Below, one piece after another: positions 1 to 10,668 of a stretch of 29,657 bases of DNA. The position numbers and the translations under genes are program-made. Numbering within the stretch: position 1 is the first letter of the stretch; each line of letters starts with the position of its first letter. Source of the DNA: UBA6164 sp964527325 (lineage in GTDB: Bacteria; Patescibacteriota; Gracilibacteria; BD1-5; UBA6164); NCBI GenBank assembly GCA_964527325.1, contig CAZGNU010000016.1:1-29657 (forward strand), written 5' to 3'. The notes beneath the pieces were generated by a model. That model had not been told where the DNA came from. It saw only the letters and a program-made list of their open reading frames with translations, and did no database searches.

Positions 1-357
1 TGGGAATCAGAGTATAAAGGTTGGCAATTAGATTATGATAATTCAAGTTGACATTTAAGGTTTATTGCTAGTGTCGATGGTAGCTCTCCTTGGGATATAG
101 ATATTACTTCTACTACTGCTCCAACTTTAAATACTTGGAATCATGTTGCAGTTGTTAGAAATTGAACAACAGTAAACTTGTATTTAAATGGTATAAATAT
201 TTCATCTGATTCATCTTCTGATATAAATATTACAGGTATTTCAAGTGTTTTTAAAATTGGTAAGGTTACATGGGCAGCAGCCTATTATAAATGATATATT
301 GATGAACTTCGTATTTCAAAATGAATAGCACGTTGGACAGAAAATTTTACACCGTAA
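1..357 (+). CDS. LamG/concanavalin-like surface protein, C-terminal part
   Basis: The frame is open from base 1 and stops at TAA 355-357, giving 118 residues of a protein that begins outside the window. The fragment is a beta-sandwich of the LamG/concanavalin A-like family. It contains the typical strand NTWNHVAVVRNG and then NLYLNG, and it closes with DELRISKGIARWTENFTP, an ending very common in LamG domains of cell-surface and phage-tail proteins. TGA is read as Gly four times. Such domains bind carbohydrate or other extracellular ligands; the partner is unknown here. A terminator follows about 40 bp downstream, so this is the last gene of its unit. Confidence 0.8.
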
Positions 358-397
358 ACAGCACCTTATTGAAACTAAAACTTTTACTTTACTTTTA

Positions 398-433
398 TGC
401 TTTTATATCTAATATAAGAGCATATTTTTTTTA
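398..433 (+). terminator. Rho-independent terminator after LamG gene
   Basis: An 11-bp stem (TGCTTTTATAT / ATATAAGAGCA, one G-U pair) with a 3-nt loop is followed by an eight-T tract. It separates the LamG gene from metG. Confidence 0.75.
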
Positions 434-446
434 TTAAATATAATTT

Positions 447-2012
447 ATGAAAGATACATTTTTTGTTACAACACCGATTTATTATACAAATGGTATTCCA
501 CATATTGGTCATGCTTATAGTTCTTTGATAGCTGATAGCATTGCTAGATATCAGAAAATTTCTGGTAAAAATACTAAATTTTCAACTTGAGTAGATGAAA
601 ATTCTCAGAAAGCTGTACAGAAAGCTGAAGAATTAGGTATGGAAACTATACCTTATTTGGATATGATGGCAGAAAAACATAAGTGAGTGTGGGATTGATT
701 AAAAATAGATTATACGGACTTTATAAGAACTACTGAAGATAGACACCACGTGTTTGTAAAAACTGTTTTACAGACTTCTTTTGATAATGGTGATATTTAT
801 GCTTGAGAATATGAGTGAATGTATTGTGTAGGATGTGAGGGGTTTAAGAAAGATGATGATTTAGTATATTTAAATAAAACTACAAATAAAACATTTCCTA
901 TTTCAAAAGATGTAGTAGAAAGTGATAATATTATAAAAGTTTGTCCTGATCATTTGAAAACTCCAGATAAAATAAAAGAAAAAAATTATTTTTTTAAGTT
1001 ATCTAAATACGAAGATAAATTATTAGAGTTTTATGAAAATAATCCTGATTTTGTCACTCCTAGTGATAGATTTAATGAAGTAAAAGCTTTTGTAAAAAGA
1101 TGACTAGAAGATTTTTCTATATCAAGAGAAACAAATAAATTTGGTATTACTTTACCTTTTGATACAGATCAAGTCACATATGTTTGGTATGATGCTTTAT
1201 TTAACTATCTTACAGTTTGCGGGAACTGAGATGAAGAATTTTGGCCAGCTGATTTACATGTAGTAGGGAAGGATATAATTAGATTCCATGCAATATATTG
1301 GCCTGCAATGCTTATGTCTGCGTGATACGAGTTACCAAAACAAATTTTAACTACAGGATTTTTCACTGTAGATTGACAAAAAATATCTAAATCACTTTGA
1401 AATGCAATAGATCCAGTTGAATTTTCAGAAAAATACAGTAAAGATTTATTAAGTTTATATTTGTTATCAAGTTTTAATATCTGACAAGATTGAAATTTTG
1501 ATCAAGAACAAGCTCTTTTGACTTATAATGCCAAATTAGCTAATAATTTAGGTAATTTAGTTAATAGAGTAGTTGTTTTAACTTTGAAATTATCAGGCCA
1601 AACTCTTTTTAATGAAAACAATCAAATATGCTGTTTGATTGATTATATAAAAAAATTTGATGAAAATTTATGAAAATATAATTTGAAAAACTCTTTAGAT
1701 ATTACATTTAAATATTTAGATAAAATAAATAAATTTGCTGATGAAAAAGAGCCATGGAAATTAATTAAAGATGAAAATAAAGCAGAAGAAGTAAATAATA
1801 TTTTATACAAGATTGCTGAATGATTAAGACAAGTTTGATTAAATTTATATTGCTTTTTTCCAGAAAAAATGATAGAATTATTTAGTAAACTAGGATTAGA
1901 GGATTATGAAGAAGAACTAAATAAATGAAAATTAAAAGAGTTAAGAGACAGAAAAGAAAAATTTGTTATAAGAGAAAAGGGAAATCCGTTATTTTTAAGA
2001 ATAGATGTTTAG
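447..2012 (+). CDS. metG: Methionyl-tRNA synthetase
   Basis: This cytoplasmic class I aminoacyl-tRNA synthetase charges tRNA-Met with methionine using ATP. The 521-residue product has the HIGH signature at residues 19-22 (NGIPHIGHAYS) and the second ATP-binding loop KISKS at 312-316 (GQKISKSLGN). A zinc-knuckle pair is visible as CVGC at 127-130 and CPDH at 166-169. The glycines flanking KISKS are TGA codons, direct support for UGA=Gly. The length fits the short bacterial form without the C-terminal tRNA-binding domain. The start is the first ATG after the terminator. No Shine-Dalgarno is visible; TATAAT lies almost against the start codon. The next gene begins 2 bp after the stop, so they are probably co-transcribed. 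Confidence 0.97.
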
Positions 2013-2014
2013 TT

Positions 2015-2458
2015 ATGGATGTTATAGGTAAAAATATATGAATGGATAATGAAATTCAAAAACATATTAACAATTCTTTTTTATTTAAATTAATTTTAAA
2101 AAAAATTTGAATCAAAAGAATAAAGGAAAAAGTAGAACTTAAAAATTTCCGTTTGGTTGATAGAATGTTATATTTTTATAAGAGCATTGATAAATTAAAA
2201 CTTTATTTATTTAGGTGAGGTTATAATGTACTTAAAATATGTAAATCTGATAAAGAATTTGTTGATTATGTAAATGAAAATGATTTAGTAAAGGATATTA
2301 GGAATTGAAAAATAATGTTTTCAGGTATTTTGTGAGATATAAATAGTGAAAAAGATTCTAGTAGATATGTTTGAATTGTAATAGTAACAGAAAATTACCC
2401 AATGAATTCCAGAGTAAATAATATTTTATCTAAAAATAATTATCCTGATATTTTTTAA
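2015..2458 (+). CDS. Hypothetical protein, metG operon
   Basis: A 147-residue protein begins 2 bp after the metG stop codon, so it is very likely in the same operon. I do not recognise the family. The N-terminal half is basic and lysine-rich (around IKRIKEKVELKNFRLVDRML). The C-terminal half looks like a mixed alpha/beta fold and contains VGIVIVTENYPMNSRVNN. Five TGA glycines lie in frame. No signal peptide or membrane segment is evident. A second in-frame ATG lies nine codons in and could be the real start. The product could be a lineage-specific cytoplasmic protein; no function is assigned. Confidence 0.65.
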
Positions 2459-2558
2459 AAAGTTAAAATCTAAGTAAATATTTTAAATATACTTGTTTTA
2501 ATATTAAAAAAGTATAAGCTGATATTATTAAGTAATTGTAAGAATAACGTAAGAAAAA

Positions 2559-3416
2559 ATGAAAAAAGTTAAAAAGTGTATTATTCCGGCTGCTGGGATG
2601 TGAACTAGATTTTTGCCAGCAACTAAAGCTTTGCCTAAAGAAATGTTTCCGATTATTGATAAGCCTATTATGCAGATGCTTGTTGAGGAGGCTATTGATG
2701 CTGGTTGTACTGATATAATCATAGTTACATGAAGAAGTAAGAGGGCAATTGAGGATCACTTTGATTCTAATTTTGAGCTTGAGGAAAGATTAGATAAATG
2801 ATGAAAATTTGATTATTTAAAAACAGTTAAGTGATTAAATAGTATGGCAAATATTTGTTATATTAGACAACCATATCCAAAAGGGGATTGAGATGCTATT
2901 TTAAGAGCAAAAAGTCTTGTTTGAGATGAACCATTTTTGGTACTTTTTTGAGATGATATAGTTGATAATGAAGTTTCTGCTGCAACTCAGCTTACCAAAA
3001 TATACAATGAAAAACAATCTCCAGTTATTGCTACTTATCCAGTCTTAGATAATGAAACTACTAGTTGTTGAATTATTGAAACAGATAACAATAAAAAAGT
3101 AAACAAATTTCTTGAAAAACCAAAATCAACTGAAACTGATTCTAGAAATTGAGTAATTTGAAAATATGTATTAACACCTGAAATTTTTAATTACCTAGAA
3201 AAAGCTACTTCTGGTTGCTGAAACTGAGAAATAAGATTAGCTGATGCTTTTGAATTAATGAGAGCAGAAAAAGATATTTATTGAGTAAAAATAGAGTGAG
3301 ACAGATATGATACTTGAAGTAAAATATGATATATAAAAGCTGTAATTAACTATGCTTTAAAAAGAGATGAACTTAAATGAGAATTACAAGAACATATAAA
3401 AAGTTTAAAAATATAG
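2559..3416 (+). CDS. galU: UTP-glucose-1-phosphate uridylyltransferase
   Basis: GalU makes UDP-glucose from UTP and glucose-1-phosphate, the activated sugar for envelope polysaccharides and glycolipids. The 285-residue product starts with the nucleotide-binding loop CIIPAAGMGTRFLPATKALP (residues 7-26), followed by KEMFPIIDKPIMQ. The conserved FLVLFGDDIVDN (metal and nucleotide site), FLEKP and YDTGSKIGYIKA motifs follow in the usual order. Length matches bacterial GalU (about 280-300). Several conserved glycines are TGA. A palindromic repeat lies between its stop and the yvcK-like gene. Together with the sugar transferase further on, it suggests local clustering of envelope sugar functions. 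Confidence 0.95.
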
Positions 3417-3417
3417 A

Positions 3418-3450
3418 CCTCCCCTAGCCCTTCCTTCGTAAGGAGGGGAA
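3418..3450. repeat. C-rich palindromic repeat, intergenic copy 1
   Basis: CCTCCCC at the left and AGGAGGGG at the right form an imperfect hairpin with CCTTC/GTAAGG in the middle. It starts right after the galU stop codon. It belongs to a dispersed family of small repeats of the form CCCTCCC-TAACCC-TCCCCT-AGGAGAGGG, also seen at 7460, 9666, 17640 and 18529. Its G/C-rich bases contrast strongly with the AT-rich surroundings. Confidence 0.7.
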
Positions 3451-3463
3451 TAAAAGATATAAT

Positions 3464-4597
3464 ATGGTAAAAATAACAACAATTTGAGGATGAAACTGAC
3501 AATCTAATTTATTAGATTGATTTTTAAGCGCATTTTCTGAAAATGTAGAAATATCCTCTATTGTATCTATGAGTGATGACTGAAGAACTACCTGAAAATT
3601 GATGAGAAGTTTTAATGATGAGCTTTGACTTCATTTACCACCTCCATGAGACCTTAGAAGATGTTTATTTTCTCTTTCATTAAGTAAATATAAACAAAAT
3701 TTTATTAAATTATTTGAAACAGTTATAGATTTTGATTGAAAAATTGATGATTTTAGTTTACTTGATATATTAATAAAACTTTGAGAAAAAGATGATTTTA
3801 TTGGATATTTGAAACAGTATGATTATACATTTTTAGAATATAAACTATCTTTAAAATCAAAAATTAAATGACATAAATTTTGAAATATATTAATGGCTTG
3901 TTTGTATTATAATCTGGATAAAGATTATGATAAAATGATTTCTTTTATGCATGATTTACTTGAGGTAAGATGAAATGTTATACCGGTAACAACAAAAAGA
4001 GCGTATATAAAAGCTGTTTTATGAAATTGAGATATCATTGAAAGCCAGGATAGAATTTCAAATGTCGCAAATTATAACAGTTGAATAGCAGATTTAGAAT
4101 TATCTAGTTGTTCTAATGATGCTGTTCATAACAAAGAAGTACATGATTCTATTGTAGAATCAGATTATTTAGTTATATGACCAGGTGATTTATTTACATC
4201 TATTATATCAAATTTTATTATTTGATGAGTAAAAAAATCTATAAGTGAATCAAAAGCGAAAATTATATATATTTGAAATACAACTAATAAATGATGAGAA
4301 ACTAATTGATTAACTCAACTTGATTTTGTAAATAAAATTGAAAGATTTTTATGACGTAGAATTAATTATTTTATAATTAATAATAAAAAACCAGATTTAA
4401 CGGATGATGAAATAGAGGATTTTAAAAACAATATTTCAGTAAAATGATGAGATTATCTTTTATTATCAAAATGAGAACGTGAAGAATTAGTTAGGAGAAA
4501 AATAAATGTAATTGAAACTGATTTGTTATCTAAAAATAGTTTTTATAAGCATTCGAAAGAAAAATTACTAAATACTTTGAAAGGTATAATAATTTAA
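3464..4597 (+). CDS. yvcK: YvcK/CofD-like gluconeogenesis factor
   Basis: The 377-residue product belongs to the YvcK/YbhK (UPF0052, CofD-like) family. In other bacteria YvcK binds UDP-sugars and influences carbon flow into the cell wall; CofD is a phospho-lactate transferase of related fold. Signatures are the N-terminal GGGNGQSNLLDG (residues 8-19), IVSMSDDGRTTG, the PPGDLRRCL block, GNILMAC, and the late VIGPGDLFTSIISN followed by KIIYIGN. These match YvcK rather than true CofD. The neighbour galU makes UDP-glucose, which is consistent with a UDP-sugar sensor role (inference). The stop codon lies inside a terminator stem. Confidence 0.85.
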
Positions 4598-4612
4598 CCT
4601 TTCTTTTTTTTA
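4580..4612 (+). terminator. Terminator overlapping yvcK 3' end
   Basis: AAAGGT (4580-4585) pairs with ACCTTT (4597-4602) across the stop codon and is followed by C and a long T tract. It is short but well placed. Confidence 0.55.
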
Positions 4613-4651
4613 TTTTTTATGTAAAATAAAAAAAATATTTTAAAAACTATT

Positions 4652-6124
4652 ATGAAAAAAGTAAACGTGTATTTTACATTATCTAAAATTGTATCAGATT
4701 TTTTAATTATTTTCTGAACTTTTTTCTTGGCAAGAAAAATCAGACTAGAAACCGATTTACTTCCTAATGTAAATTTACCTGTTCAAACAATAGCAATAGA
4801 AAATCTTTTTAAATTTGCTTTAATTTGAGCTTCAGTATTGGTAATTATTTTTTTATCTCACTGATTATATAAATTTGATTCTACTTGGTGAAGAGTAAAA
4901 GAATTTTCAAAAATATTAATTTATAGTTTTTATTCTTTTGTGTTTTTTAATGTAATTGTTTACTTGTGAGCTTGATTTATTTTTGATATTGAGATTCCAA
5001 GACTAATAATATGATTTACATTTTTATTTTGAAGTATTTTTTTAGTAATAGAAAGATTAATAATAAGTTTATTCAAAAAAATATTATTTATTAAGTGATT
5101 ATTAAAAAAATCTAGAATTTTCATAATTAATAATAAGTCTTGTAAAGAATCAACGGATTTAATAAAATCATTCATAAAGTCACCAGAATATGAGATTATT
5201 TGATTATCTAAGTGAAGTAAAGAAAAATTTAAAAATATTGATAAATATAAATTTGATGATATTAAAAAAATGATAAAATCAAGAAAAATAGATGAAATAT
5301 TATATATTGCTAGCTCGTATAATGAATATGAAAAGGATGAATTATGGGAACTTATTAGAATCTTTTGAATAAAATATAGATTTATTGCAAATTCCTTTGA
5401 TCTTGCAAAATCTAATACAGTAATGACTCTTGTTAATAATATACCTGCTCTTGAAATAAAAAATACTTCTTTATCTGATTGGTGAAGTATTTTAAAAAGA
5501 ATATTTGATATACTTGCATGAATTATAGGTGTAATTTTATTTTCACCAATATTAATAATAATTGCAATATTAATAAAAATCGAAGATCCTAAAGGACCAA
5601 TAATTTTTAAGAACAAAAGAGTTGGAAAGCTATGAAAAAAGTTTGATTTATATAAATTTAGATATATGAAATGGAAATATTGTATAAAAGATTCATATGA
5701 TGTTTCAAAAAATGATAAGAAAAAAGCACTTAGATATGAACAGGAATTAATTAAATCAAGTTCGAGTAGAAAATGACCACTATATAAAATAAAAAATGAT
5801 CCAAGAAAAACTTGGATATGAACTTTTATAGAAAAATATTCTATTGACGAATTACCTCAATTTTTCAATTTAATAATGTGAAACATGAGTCTTATTTGAC
5901 CTAGACCTCATCAAACAAGAGAAGTTGATAAGTATCAACTTAAACATATTAGATTATTAACAATAAAACCAGGAATTACTTGAATGAGTCAAGTTAATGG
6001 TAGAGAAACTAATAGTTTTGAAGAAGAGGCTAATTTAGATATTTATTATATAGAAAACTGGAGCTTACTTTTGGATTTAAAGATTTTGTTTAAAACTATT
6101 TGGGTTGTATTGAGGAGGAAATAG
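4652..6124 (+). CDS. Polyprenyl-phosphate sugar-phosphate transferase (WbaP/ExoY type)
   Basis: This integral membrane enzyme would transfer a sugar-1-phosphate from a UDP-sugar to undecaprenyl phosphate, the first step of exopolysaccharide or glycan assembly. The 490-residue product has four hydrophobic segments in the first 140 residues, a soluble CoA-binding-like middle region, and a C-terminal bacterial sugar transferase domain from about residue 275. That domain carries KRIFDILAGIIGVILFSPIL, KNKRVGKLGKKFDLYKFRYM, SIDELPQFFNLIMGNMSLIG and PRPHQ, then KPGITGMSQVNGRE. These are the hallmark motifs of the family, and the length is typical of full-length WbaP/CpsE-like enzymes. galU upstream can supply its UDP-sugar. 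A complex palindrome follows. Confidence 0.93.
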
Positions 6125-6139
6125 AAATGTACTCAAATA

Positions 6140-6244
6140 CGAACCCATCCCCTTGTACCTCGGTACTTCCCTTGAAAAGGGAAGAAATTAGATTTTTCCC
6201 CTTTTCAAGGGGAATACTCGAACAATAGTGAGAGGAAGGGTTCG
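6140..6244. repeat. Composite nested palindrome
   Basis: An outer pair CGAACCC (6140-6146) / GGGTTCG (6238-6244) encloses three hairpins: GTACC-TC-GGTAC, TTCCCTT-GAA-AAGGGAA and TTCCCCTT-TTC-AAGGGGAA. It fills most of the gap between the sugar transferase and the next gene. Its C/G-rich steps resemble the dispersed palindromic family, so it may be several copies inserted together or a small non-autonomous element. Confidence 0.6.
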
Positions 6245-6279
6245 AATTATAGAATTAATTATCACATAACCAAAAAATT

Positions 6280-6681
6280 ATGAACATATTTGCATGAAAT
6301 GTGACATTAAAATGAAATAAAGCTATTTCATGATTAGATTTTGATTATATTGAAAGTCTTTCAAAAACATGAGATAAGGTGATTTTTCTTTTTTGAGATA
6401 TAGATTTTAAAACTTCAGATGAAGTTGTTAAAATGTTAAAGGAAAAATTATGAGAACTAAAAAATTATGATATTTCTATTTCAACCGAAGATAAAATGGA
6501 TATAATAAATGGAACTTATTCTGAGTGAGTATACGAACTAGCTACTTTTGAATGAGAACAAGTAGATTTTGCTGAAATAAGTGATAGATTTAGTGGTTTT
6601 GATGAAGTAGTAAGTATTAGAGAAGCTGAAGTTTCTACTAGATTTTGAAATAAAGTAGTGAAAGTTGATTTTGTTTATTAA
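6280..6681 (+). CDS. Hypothetical protein
   Basis: A 133-residue acidic soluble protein with no recognised family. It begins MNIFAGNVTLKGNK and has an alpha/beta pattern, including KVIFLFGDIDF and a C-terminal strand VVKVDFVY. Five TGA glycines are in frame. It lies 12 bp before the next gene in the same direction, so the two are probably one transcript. No signal peptide or transmembrane segment is visible. Its short spacing to the TIM-barrel-like protein downstream suggests a shared role, but nothing in the sequence names it. Confidence 0.65.
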
Positions 6682-6693
6682 TACTTATTTTTT

Positions 6694-7785
6694 ATGAATT
6701 TATATATCCATATTGGTACAAATTTAGAATATTTTGACCTTTTAAATAATTGAAAGCTTTTATCTCAGTGAAAAAATGATAGAAAATTAGCAAGCTTTTT
6801 CATGCAAAATTTTCCATGAGAACTTGCTGAAACAATATCACCACAATATGAGATTAATTTTATGGCAATTAGAGAATTAAAAAAAAGATTTTGACCAGAT
6901 TGTTTTAATAAAATTGATTGAATATATTATTGAAGTGATAATTGTGAATATTTAATTCCAACAAAAGATGAAACACAAAAAGCAATAAATAAATTTATAG
7001 AGTTTAATAAAAGCTTTCCACCACATAAGGTTAGATCTTTTACATTTGTAACTCCATATACTGGAAATAAAATGCTTGAAAAATTAAATGAATCACTAGA
7101 ATATTTAAATTCTTTAAATATAAAAAATCCTATAGAAGTAGTTGTAAATGATTTATGAACACTTAGGTTATTAAATACAAAATATAAAAACTTAAAGATT
7201 TGTTTTGGTAGACTATTACATAAATTACTAAAAACACCACTTATAGATACTTATTGATATGAAGCTCATCCAGCTTGAGAATTAATAAAAAACAAAACTG
7301 AACAAGAAAAATTGGCTCTTAGAGATGAAATAGTTAAATGGCAAATGAAGTTTTATAATTCTTCTGAAGTTAGTTTAGATATTTTTAAAAATTTTCTAAA
7401 AAAGTATGATGTATGAAGAGTTGCTTTAGATTATATGGAGAAGAGGGAAGATTTATATAAACCCCTCCCTAACCCTCCCCTACCAGGAGAGGGAATAATA
7501 ATAGGTATAGATTTATATTATCCTTGGGCTTTGATTTTTACTGGTAGATTGTGTGATACTGCTGGAATCGAAAATCCTAGTAAATGAATGTATGTTACTG
7601 ATGAAGTTTGTCCTAGAACTTGTAATAGATATGATATTTTCTATAAAGTAAAAACAGTATGATATAAAATGATCCAGAGATGAAACTCTGGATATAGAAG
7701 TGAATTAAATCTTGATTATTTAGATGAAAGCTTTGTGAAAAATGAGAATAATAGAATTGTTTTCGCTCCGTTTATTACTGTTTAA
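6694..7785 (+). CDS. Hypothetical protein, possible U32-peptidase-like TIM barrel
   Basis: The 363-residue product recalls the U32/UbiU-UbiV-type barrel family: an inner strand-loop IEVVVNDLGTLRLL, then LKICFGRLLHKLLKTP, and near the C-terminus a cysteine region RLCDTAG...DEVCPRTCNRY that could bind an Fe-S cluster. This assignment is by motif feel, not proof. An in-frame copy of the palindromic repeat (7460-7496) adds about 13 residues, including KPLPNPPLPGEG at residues 256-267, between two otherwise ordinary segments; it probably forms a surface loop. The 3' end overlaps the convergent reverse-strand gene by 11 bp. It could instead be a lineage-specific radical or Fe-S protein. Confidence 0.6.
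7460..7496. repeat. Palindromic repeat, in-frame genic copy
   Basis: CCCCTCCCTAACCCTCCCC followed by AGGAGAGGG forms an imperfect hairpin inside the coding frame without disrupting it. It is almost identical to the intergenic copy at 17640-17674, differing mainly at the loop (TACCAGG versus TACAAGG). Confidence 0.8.
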
Positions 7786-8605
7786 ATTCCTCCTCACTAT
7801 ACAATAAATTAAATTTCTTTAACATTCAAGCACTTGAATCTGGAATAACTACAAATGCATCTTTTATTAGAGCATCTTTATTATTGATTAATGTATCTAA
7901 CAATACCTTATTATAATTATTTAAATAATTATACTCAGCTAAAAAGTGATTAATATATACTATATATGTTCTAGAATAATAGTATTCTTCTTTAAGCTTC
8001 AAATATTCATCAATATTATCTACACTTTCTTCTGGATTATTATTTTTAAAATCAGATTCTATTTTTAATTTTAATGATTCAATTTTTGTATTTGTTAAGC
8101 TCATATTATTTAAAAATACTGTTTTTTGACTATTCAGTGTTTTTGTATTTTCTATTCATAGAGTAAATCTATACTCAAGTTGTTCTATAAATGCATTTAG
8201 GATACTTGATTTATCTTGACTTGCATTAAGTAATTGTTTTACATCTGTTTTTAATACATTTTTGTATTCATTTACAGCTTGCATATTTTTTCAAATAAGT
8301 TCTTTGTTTGCATTTTCTTTATTTATAACTATTTCACTGATTGAAAATATTTCTTTATATATTGTTGCTGGTAGTTTTCATTTTTGAGTATATCTAATTC
8401 AAATGTTTGTACTTATAGCTACTCATGTTTTTCAAAAAGAACTATTATTCAATTTTTTGAAATTAGTATTATTTTGAGAATTTTCGTTATTTTTTGATGC
8501 AACTGAATTTGCATTTATTAGATTAACTCATATATTAAAACTAAGCACAATAAAAATACTAAGCGTAAGTATTTTAAGCAAAAATTTAATAAATTGTTTT
8601 GACAT
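7775..8605 (-). CDS. Hypothetical secreted or membrane-anchored protein
   Basis: The 276-residue product starts with a basic N-terminus and a hydrophobic stretch (FLLKILTLSIFIVLSFNIG, residues about 8-26), fitting a signal peptide or membrane anchor. The rest is polar, lysine- and asparagine-rich, and helical, with likely coiled coil in the middle (residues about 85-230). I recognise no family. Reading TGA as Gly extends the frame past what looks like a stop at 7826 to TAA at 7775-7777, overlapping the convergent gene by 11 bp. It is transcribed divergently from the wall-hydrolase gene, 49 bp apart, so both may draw on one shared promoter region. Confidence 0.7.
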
Positions 8606-8654
8606 ATAGACTATATAATTTGTAATATATTATTATTTTACCATAAAAATCAAA

Positions 8655-10526
8655 ATGAAGAAAGTTTTTTTACTATTTTTGTTACTTTTTATAACATTTT
8701 CATCTACTTTTGCTCAGGATAAAATAAAAATTATCTCTAGAGAAGAGTGGTGAGCGGATGAGTCTTATAGATTTTTGGACTCAAACGCGTGGAAAGAAAT
8801 CTTTAAAGATAGAGAAAGAAAAGCTGAAATAGAAAAAAATAAGGTTTATTCTGAAGCTTCAATCGAAAAATATGAAAAAAAACAGGAAAAATTAAAGAAA
8901 ATGGATGAAATATTACTTACAGAATATTGAAAAGACATTGAAATAAAAGAAAAAATATATGAAGAAAACTCTAAAAAACTTGCTTGGTCTATATATAAAA
9001 CAAAAAAAATAAATAGTATAATTATTCATCATACTCATACAGATTACGATGATTCATTAACCGCAGTAAAAAATATATATAGATATCATTCATTACAAAA
9101 AGAGTGGTGAGATATTTGATATAATTATTTAATAGGGAAAAATGGAGAAATTTATGAATGAAGAGCAGGGTGAGATTCAGTCGTTTGAGCTCATGATAAA
9201 TGGAATAATAGAGGTAGTGTTTGAATAGCCATTATTTGAGATTATTCTAATAAATCAATATCAAATAAGCAATATAATGTTTTAAAGCAATTGTCTGTAT
9301 ATTTAATGGAAAAACACGATATTGATATGACTGAAAAAGTATATTTTCATTCAGAATGCTTTTGAAATAAATGTGAAAAACCACTTTTTTCAGAACTTAA
9401 ATACCCAATAATTGGTCATAGAGATGCATGACACACCTCTTGTCCATGAGATAAATTATATGCCCAACTAGATATACTTAGAAAAGAATTGCTAAAAGAA
9501 CCTTTTACATTAGCAAAAATTTACAAAAAGAAGATTTTTAAGGCTTTTGATAAAGTTTGAGATGATAAATTAATAAATATTTTAGCAAAAGTTGAAGATA
9601 ATTTAGATAAGAAGGATAGTAAAAAAATGAATAAGGTGAAGGAATTGGTTATTGAGTATTTTAAAACCTCACCCCAACCCTCTCCTTTGGAGGAGAGGGA
9701 GCTAGCTGCAAATATTAAAATTAAGCTTTCATATCCAGATAAAGATAAAATAAGTATAAAATCTGGTAGAGTTGTTTTTGATATAAAAAGAAGATGAGAC
9801 AAGATTACAGTAAGATGAATGGAGTTTAATATTTTAAAAATTCCAAAGAAGTTAAAATGAGCAATTTTAGAAATTATTTCGTGGGAAAGAAAACCAACTT
9901 GGGATAATGAAAATAGGTATAATGATAATAAATTTAGGGGAGACTTATATGTTTATTCAAAAAATAATGAGTTAGTAGTTGTAAATAGTTTACCTATTGA
10001 AGATTATTTGAAATGACTATGAGAGGTGAGTAATAGTGAAGTACCAGAAAAAATAAAGACTATAATAATAGCTGCAAGAAGCTATGCTACTTGGTACACT
10101 ACAAAAGATAGAAAATACCCATGAGAATTTTATGACTGAGTTGATGATCCAAATAGATTTCAAAAATATTTATGATACGGTTTAGAAAAAAGAACACCAA
10201 ACGTTAACAAAATAGTAGATGAAACTGCTTGAATATTAATTACTTATAAATGAGAACTAATAAAACCATGGTATTTCAGTAACAGTGACTGACAAACACT
10301 TAGTTTTTATGATTATTGTAAGATTAGATATTCTAACGAAATTTGTACAAAAGAAGCAAAAAAATACCCATATTTTCAATCTGTTGTTGATAAATGAAGT
10401 GAATGAAAAACCAAAGCATGACACTGAGTCTGAATTTCATGAGCCTGAGCCCGTTATTTTGCCGAAAAATGATGGAATTATGATATGATTATTAAATATT
10501 TTTTGAAAGGGGTTGAGGTGATGTAA
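8655..10526 (+). CDS. Secreted N-acetylmuramoyl-L-alanine amidase fused to SpoIID domain
   Basis: A 623-residue exported peptidoglycan enzyme. A signal peptide (MKKVFLLFLLLFITFSSTFA) leads to a PGRP/Amidase_2 domain that starts with SREEWGADES. Zinc ligands are visible in IIHHTHTDY (His125/126) and in GHRDAGHTSCPGD (His255, Cys263). A helical insert rich in Lys/Glu lies between the first strand and the HHT motif. From about residue 410 there is a SpoIID domain: NSLPIEDYLKGLGEVSNSEVP, AARSYATWY, PWYFSNSDGQT and HGVGISGAGARYFA. SpoIID cleaves glycan strands, so one protein may cut both peptide and glycan bonds. Residues 338-350 come from a palindromic repeat inserted in frame (TSPQPSPLEEREL). 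It may serve the cell's own wall or, in a predatory lineage, that of a host. Confidence 0.93.
9666..9703. repeat. Palindromic repeat, in-frame genic copy
   Basis: CCTCACCCCAACCCTCTCC-TTT-GGAGGAGAGGGAGCT lies in frame in the linker between the amidase and SpoIID domains and encodes TSPQPSPLEEREL. The same subtype in the same reading frame is found at 18529-18570. Confidence 0.85.
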
Positions 10527-10539
10527 TTTTTTATAGTTC

Positions 10540-10668
10540 ACAGTAAACACTTTACTATGAATTGTTTACAGTAAAAATATTTGATTAAATAATAAAAAAT
10601 GATATACTGTAAATAGTTTACTGTAAACACTTTACTGTAAACTGTTTACAGTAATAACTATTTACAGT
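10540..10668 (+). promoter_or_regulatory. Operator array and promoter of HTH-PRTase gene
   Basis: The half-site ACTGTAAA (or TTTACAGT in reverse) occurs at 10565, 10606, 10620, 10634, 10645 and 10661, with a weaker ACAGTAAA at 10540. The three forward copies are spaced exactly 14 bp. ACTGTAAAC-T-GTTTACAGT (10634-10652) is a perfect 19-bp palindrome, and the last half-site touches the start codon. A promoter fits inside: -35 TTGATT (10581-10586), 16-bp spacer, extended -10 TGaTATACT (10600-10608). The sites overlap the -10 and the start of transcription, so binding should repress. The downstream HTH protein is the obvious candidate binder (inference). Confidence 0.8.

Noticed and set aside
819..1103. 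Short ORF starting inside metG
   Set aside because: It is only the piece of MetRS between two TGA glycine codons, not a separate gene; the same applies to 11961-12239, 15663-15965, 18061-18291 and 26879-27061.
4960..5616. Long reverse-strand ORF (218 codons)
   Set aside because: It lies wholly within the sugar transferase on the other strand, has no family motif, and arises because AT-rich codons read antisense rarely give stops.
9521..9802. Reverse-strand ORF over the palindromic repeat
   Set aside because: It is antisense to the amidase-SpoIID gene, which has clear domain motifs on the plus strand.
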